From contig OZ038462.1 of NCBI GenBank assembly GCA_964036295.1, positions 24,439,863 to 24,503,862 of the forward strand: a stretch of DNA of 64,000 nt, given 5' to 3'. A program made the position numbers and the translations under genes. Below, piece by piece: positions 59,209-64,000 of this stretch. Numbering within the stretch: position 1 is the first letter of the stretch; every line of letters begins with the position of its first letter. The notes beneath the pieces are model-generated. The model did no database searches and was not told where the DNA came from. It saw only the letters and a list, made by a program, of their open reading frames with translations. The DNA is from Plumapathes pennacea (lineage: Eukaryota > Cnidaria > Anthozoa > Antipatharia > Myriopathidae).

Positions 59209-60030
59209 TCAGTCCCTAAATATGGATTCCACGTCCAATCTGTCTGGAGAAGTGACAGCTCGACGACGCAAGTATCGGCAGTTTTCAAGATCCGTCGGCC
59301 ACGTTGACGACAGCACTTCGGCAGGTCGGAAATCGTCGTCTTGCGTTCGCTTCTCTTTCCGAAGTGATCCCAAATCAGGAGAGGAAAACGGTGAGTGAAC
59401 TTTCCTCCATCTGTCCTCAGCCGTTGCACCTACGGGCAGAGTTGAACTTCGTTGACGCGTTCGACAAACAGGCTTCTCCTTGTGCCTGTCCGAATGTTTT
59501 CGTGAGCGACTCGGAAGTACATCGACCGGAAGAGGAGGAAGCCTGTGATCCGATCTGGGAGAGCGTGGAAGGCGACGCTGCGAAAGAATTTCCTCCGCAA
59601 TACTCGGCAAACGACAAATACTTTGACTTCTTTGAGCTTTGTGCGAGCCTTCGAGCGATTTAGCTGCATTACCCGCAATTTCGGAATTCGCCAGTTCACA
59701 AACATTCTCTGATACTTCATTGTTTCCCATTTCGAAAGACGCACATTCCATGAAACTGTCTGATGCCGTGAAGTTAATAACAGGCAGCAGTGGGTCCGTC
59801 TTTTCGCGTTTTGCCAGGGAATCTGACTCGGACTTCAAAGCATGATGAACGTTCTTAAGATCGAAGCGTTCGTTCAGAATCTTTGAGATATTTGTCTGGT
59901 GCTCGACGTCTAACTGTCGCAGCGTTTTGTCCAAGTCGACGTTCCATTTACGATTAACGACGTTGTAAGAGCGACTGCTCTGTCGCGAGAGACCAAGGTC
60001 GTTCACGACTGTCTTGTTGAAGCGAGACAT
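59209..60030 (-). CDS. intronless hypothetical protein, 273 aa
   Basis: A single uninterrupted frame. I start it at the ATG at 60030 (MSRFNKTVVNDLGLSRQ); the frame is open a few codons further upstream with no ATG. It is hydrophilic and Arg/Ser-rich, with no signal peptide or membrane segment. Residues ~25-65 look helical (LDKTLRQLDVEHQTNISKIL). The middle has a polybasic, proline-containing stretch (LPSIAEEILSQRRLPRSPRS, LPPLPVDVLPSRSRKHSDRH) with possible phosphorylation sites. No family is recognised. The length, ATG context (AGTATG) and clean end make it a probable gene rather than chance, although it could be a retrocopy or one large exon. It lies opposite a shorter plus-strand frame, which I treat as a shadow. 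Confidence 0.6.
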   Translation of the reverse strand: MSRFNKTVVNDLGLSRQSSRSYNVVNRKWNVDLDKTLRQLDVEHQTNISKILNERFDLKNVHHALKSESDSLAKREKTDPLLPVINFTASDSFMECASFEMGNNEVSENVCELANSEIAGNAAKSLEGSHKAQRSQSICRLPSIAEEILSQRRLPRSPRSDHRLPPLPVDVLPSRSRKHSDRHKEKPVCRTRQRSSTLPVGATAEDRWRKVHSPFSSPDLGSLRKEKRTQDDDFRPAEVLSSTWPTDLENCRYLRRRAVTSPDRLDVESIFRD

Positions 60031-60632
60031 ACTGACTCCTGTGTTCACAACACTTCACGGCGAACTTCTCTTCGAAATCTCATTCCCTGCTCAGTGACCG
60101 TCTAAACAACTAAACAACGTTGTTTGCTAAACCACTACCAGTTTTAAAGCGACGGCTTTAGCTTGTCATAGTAATACGCGCCACTTTGCGTGTCATTCGT
60201 AGAGAAGTTTAAAGGCGGCTCTATTATCCTGTTACTGGCCGGGAGGTCAAATGGATTGGGTTTCACACAGATTGTTTATATCGTTTCGCATCGCACGCGA
60301 CGTTTCGCAACTCCACTCTGTCACTTTAGTTGACAATTCTGAGTTCCAGTCAAACTTGTTTCCTAAATAAGGCTGTCAATCTTCGTTTTCTTTCCCCCTT
60401 TATTATGTTTATTGTTAACATTCGCAACCGCCCCTCTCAGTAGGCCAAGGTCCCAAACACTTACAAACGAAAACAAGAGACTATTTTCTTTGCCTGTGTA
60501 ACAGTTTGTTTTGGGCCCCTCAACAGAATGTCCCCCCGGGCAATTTGGCCCAGGTTAAAATGTAGTCTGGTCGGACATTCTGGCCCAGGCTGAATATTGT
60601 TCCCCTCTGATCTGAAATGTCCCCAAATTTTT

Positions 60633-60670
60633 AGTACAAACCAAACACATTCATGTGTTTGGTTTGTACT
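60633..60670. repeat. perfect 18-bp inverted repeat
   Basis: AGTACAAACCAAACACAT, spacer TC, then its exact complement. No mismatches. Confidence 0.85.
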
Positions 60671-61289
60671 GAGTGAACTGTCGTTTAATAGCAAACTCTG
60701 TTTTTTATCAAACAAGTTTGTCACTTGTGCGAAGAATCCTGACTTTGCGATACTGTATTAAATCTAATAGGCTTTATTTCAGTTTTATATGTAACATTTT
60801 CAGGGATATCATGACCCAAAATCATTATTTGTGCGTGACAGAGAGCTGGATGTAATTACACATCGGATCTACTGTCACCATGCGTTTATTTTAGAATTTG
60901 CTTCCATCGCTTGCAAATCCGACACAGCAGTTCGTTTGCAAAAAGCGGAAAATGAAGATTGCGACACTGGGCTAATGAAAATTTGACCAAAACATAAAGC
61001 AAGCAACTTAAGCTACCGTTTGAATATTATTTTAGCCGACGCATGGTTCCTATTCATGCCTTGAACAACCAGTTTGCGTTCACTAACAACTTTTTAGATT
61101 CGGCTTCACGAGTTTTACTGACATTTACGCCGAGTTTTATCGAAAGCTATCGGAATCTATCTATTTCTCTTGATCACGGCCGTTCGTTCGAATCCACCAG
61201 GAGACAGTTTTCTCGCATTTTTTAATTTCCCCGACCAAAACACTTGTTGAGTATCGGGTTGTGACTAATTTTATATGCCTTAAAATAAC

Positions 61290-61700
61290 CGAGCATTTCA
61301 TGAACAGTTTGTCGTTTTTTCACCCGATTTGCACGAAAAGAAGTCGTCTTTGGTGGGAGGGGCGCGGGTTTTTGTTGGGGCGCGGGTTTTTGTTGTATGT
61401 ATTTCATAGTGCATTTCTACAACGAATCGAAGACCTCTAAAACTGTGTCAAATGCTCAAACTAAGACTTTGATAAAACAGTTTGAGGTTTTATCACTCGA
61501 TTGCACGCAAAAAAGTCATCTTTGAGGTGGGGGGGGGGGGGGGAGCACGGGTTTTGATGGGGGCTTCCTTTTGTACTGATTTCTACAAAACGAAGACCCC
61601 CCTCTGCCTGTGTCAAATGCTCAAATATTAAAGAATTCAAAACAGTTTGACGTTTTTTTACTCGTTGAGTCTGACCGATTGCAATATCTAATATGGCGTC
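61290..61700. repeat. diverged ~180-bp tandem repeat, about three units
   Basis: CAGTTTG.CGTTTT.TCAC.CGATT.GCACG..AA.AAGTC.TCTTTG.GGTGGG..GCACGGGTTTTTGT occurs at about 61304 and 61479, and its start again at about 61641. In unit 1 GGGGCGCGGGTTTTTGTT is itself doubled. Confidence 0.65.
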
Positions 61701-62236
61701 CGGGGCGAAAGCTAGGGAAGTTTGGAAGGAATTTTGCATTTCTGGAAGAATTCAGAAGAGCGCTCTCTCCGTGAGCAACTGCCGTGACGAATTGGGCCGC
61801 CTGTGCTTATAGTCGTGGTCACACTACACACTTTTCCCCAGGGAAATACGATTTACCAATGGTGAAATGTGAAAAAATTTTCCCAAGGGAACGTATCTCG
61901 GGTTTCATTTTCCTCAGGTAATCACCGGTCACACCGGTCACACCGTAACCAGGTTGACCTCGGGGTGTTGCTTTAATTCTTTCCCGCGAGTATATGCAAT
62001 AACATGTCCGATAATCAACGTAAAGAGTTTACTCTTATTCGCTCACTTTTTGTCACTTTATTTCAACGAGCAAGGCAATCAAGAGCACTGCTATTACACT
62101 GTTTGATTGCTCGGAGACGAAGACAACAAGCGGGATAATTTCGATTTATGACCAATTTGGTTTGGCAAGCAGAGCACCGGTCCACGCGAAACGCTTGGGT
62201 TCTTCCCAGGGTGCTCTGGTTTGCAAACATGCTGCA

Positions 62237-63778
62237 CGGGCGGATCCAGGGTAGTTTCCTTAGTTTCCGGAAACTACCTGAAGTTTGGGGAAAAAATAAA
62301 AAATAAAAAATAAATTGACAAATGACTGAGTCTTTTCTTGTTTCGACTGAGTAACGGAATCCAATTCACGCCATTTCCAGTACCTTGCGTCCCGCACTCC
62401 GCGTTTATTCGTGTCATTGGACGGCAAAAATGCGCTTCTCTTCGGTTTCTATGCATGGAGAACCGCGGGGAGGGGACCCATGGGAGGAAACCACTGAAGC
62501 GATATTCGGAAACACCCCAAACTCGCCTCTCATTGGCCGGAAACACCCCAAGCTTGCCTCTCATTGGCCGGAAACTACCTTGGAAACTACCTGACAAAGT
62601 ATAAAAGGGGCAGGCTACACCAGTGAGGTCCTCTGTTCCGTTTGAGTGATTTTAAACTCGTGAACAGTATTACACAGTGCGGTTTATCGAACATGGCATT
62701 GAATCAAGACAACAGGCCGCGTGGAGAACCTATTTTTCGAAAGGAGGATTGTTCTCGCTTTGATACTGGTGTGGTATTTAGCGGTGTTAGTTCTTTTTCC
62801 GATCCCCAGACAAGTTAGAGTACATCGAGAGCGTTTGGAGCCCACGCGGTGATCCCCTCTTACAATTCCCTTCGTCGATCGAGAGTGGCGGAAAATCTCG
62901 TAAGTTCTAACTAGTCTGGCTGCAATAGTATCCTTGGCTGGCTTATTCTAAGTACCTGGATGGCATTTTGTTTACATTGTGTTCTATTTGGCCGAAATGC
63001 GAACAATGTGGGCAAGTTGGTAAAATCGCCGCTGACGTTTTGGACAAGCGCCACCGGCCGATTCAAGAAACACTGTCATTAATACGAGAACCACAATTAC
63101 GCAGTCCTCGCCATGGATAACTTCGTGAAAGTTATGAAACGCCGGCTGTCCCAGTCAAATGATTATCAGCAGCTCGACAACTTGATGCAGCACTAGCAAA
63201 TTTACAAGAATCGCAAGATCCTATCGCCACTGTTCAAGACTATGATTTTCTGAGTGTTATGACGCTCTCAACTCAATGGAGTCTTGCAAATCTCTCGGTC
63301 CGGATGGTTTGCCTGCTGAGTTTTATTTAAGATTCTGGGGTCACCTAGGGCCTGACCTTGTCAACACGCTGAATTATAGCTATGACAAAGGCGAGCTCTC
63401 TGTAACACAGCGTCGAGCGGTTCTCCGACTTTTGTTTAAAAAGGACAATTCGGAATTGCTGAAAAATTGGCGGCCAATCTCTTTGCTGAATGTGGACTAG
63501 ATAGCCACAAAAAGTTTAGCAAACAGATTGCGCTCGGTTATCCAGCATGTGGTCTCGGAAGATCAAACATGCGGGATACCTGACCGCAGCATTCACGAAA
63601 TCACCTTCATTCAATTTTGTTTCTCGCCCCTTCGTCAAAAATTGCAGGAAATGGCGTTTCTGGCCTCCTAGATTTTAAAATTTTCCCGGGGGAGCATGCC
63701 CCGGACCCCCCTAGCATACTCGCGCCTTCGGCGCTCAATTTCGGAAACTACCCACTAAAAATGCTGGATCCGCCCCTG
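62237..63778. mobile_element. hAT-like element with 8-bp target duplication
   Basis: ATGCTGCA flanks both sides (62229-62236 and 63779-63786). The ends are CGGGCGGATCCAGGGTAGTTTCC and, on the other side, the complement of CAGGGGCGGATCCAGC. An 8-bp duplication and a CAGGGGCGGATC end fit hAT. The 3' part has the GGGGGAGCATGCCCCGGACCCCCC word common in such elements. No transposase frame is left. TATAAAAGG at 62600 precedes a short frame from 62694. Confidence 0.7.
63270..63600 (+). pseudogene. L1/Tx1-like reverse transcriptase fragment
   Basis: Reads SCKSLGPDGLPAEFYLRFWG, then RAVLRLLFKKDNSELLKNWR and PISLLNVD, the conserved RT fingers of L1-type elements. A TAG replaces the usual Tyr codon just after NVD (63498-63500), and the frame continues IATKSLANRLRSVIQHVVSEDQTCG. 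The fragment lies inside the hAT-like element. Confidence 0.8.
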
Positions 63779-63786
63779 ATGCTGCA

Positions 63787-64000
63787 GTCAGATATTCTGA
63801 ATACGTGGTGGAAGGAGAACTTTCGTGTTTCAAGACATACTTTTGACTTCATTTGTGCGCCATCTATGCGCGGCAAATGTATCCCACGTGCTTAGTCTTC
63901 ACTTCATGATCTGTCACTAGCCCGTAATATAAATTGTATTACGGGTATTTTGACCCTTGTGCTGATGTGTGGAAATTAAATAATGGGTGAATTATATGTG
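63787..64000. other. window end, no gene recognised
   Basis: Short flank of the hAT-like element. A self-complementary stretch (CCCGTAATATAAATTGTATT followed by ACGGG) lies at about 63921-63945. Confidence 0.4.

Larger units (their letters stand above)
60049..62236. other. repeat-rich region without a gene
   Basis: Contains a perfect 38-bp hairpin (60633-60670), three diverged tandem units (61290-61700) with a G-run at about 61529-61544, and a possible foldback starting near 61812 (GTCACACTACACACTTTTCC). No coding region recognised. Confidence 0.5.

Noticed and set aside
59304..59663. 119-codon plus-strand frame opposite the intronless gene
   Set aside because: Shadow of the longer minus-strand frame.

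Overview
This is animal genomic DNA. It is AT-rich, with multi-exon genes carrying GT..AG introns, and the intergenic and intronic space is packed with degraded DNA transposons, Helitrons and LINE fragments. The gene set fits an anthozoan cnidarian, most likely a stony coral: a PLAT-lipoxygenase with a Gly stereocontrol site, a cnidarian-style alpha nicotinic receptor, HDAC8, STK40, and a SUEL-lectin membrane protein with a Thr/Ser stalk. Species cannot be fixed from the sequence alone.

Layout. 1-13.4 kb is mobile-element territory: a Helitron 3' end, a broken LINE, two TIR elements, a pair of ~300-bp inverted arms about 4.1 kb apart that enclose a small minus-strand candidate gene cluster, and a head-to-head pair of Helitrons, one split by a LINE. 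13.4-29.2 kb (+) is a lipoxygenase of 7 coding exons, 683 aa, with all iron ligands present; two Helitrons sit in its introns. 32.2-37.5 kb (+) is an alpha-type nicotinic acetylcholine receptor subunit of 7 recognised exons whose signal-peptide exon was not found. 39.0-43.4 kb (+) is HDAC8 (11 exons, 380 aa, intact catalytic residues). 44.5-46.3 kb (-) is an uncharacterised 294-aa gene of 7 exons, divergently paired 228 bp from STK40 (46.5-51.4 kb, +, 6 exons, 443 aa), a pseudokinase with an Asn-Phe-Cys in place of DFG. 53.3-57.0 kb (+) is a SUEL-type lectin domain membrane protein. 59.2-60.0 kb (-) is an intronless 273-aa hypothetical gene. 60-64 kb is again repeats, ending in a hAT-like element with an 8-bp target duplication that carries an L1-like reverse transcriptase fragment.

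The genes do not form a pathway; they are unrelated single genes in a repeat-rich region. The most structured non-genic signal is a Helitron family: four near-complete or large copies (three of about 1.27-1.33 kb with both ends) plus two fragments. Copies start TCCCC, end in a short hairpin plus CTAG before a T, and encode the same arginine-rich STPR-like N-terminal protein fragment with no Rep/helicase. All coordinates and exon joins were read by eye; none were checked against transcripts or databases.
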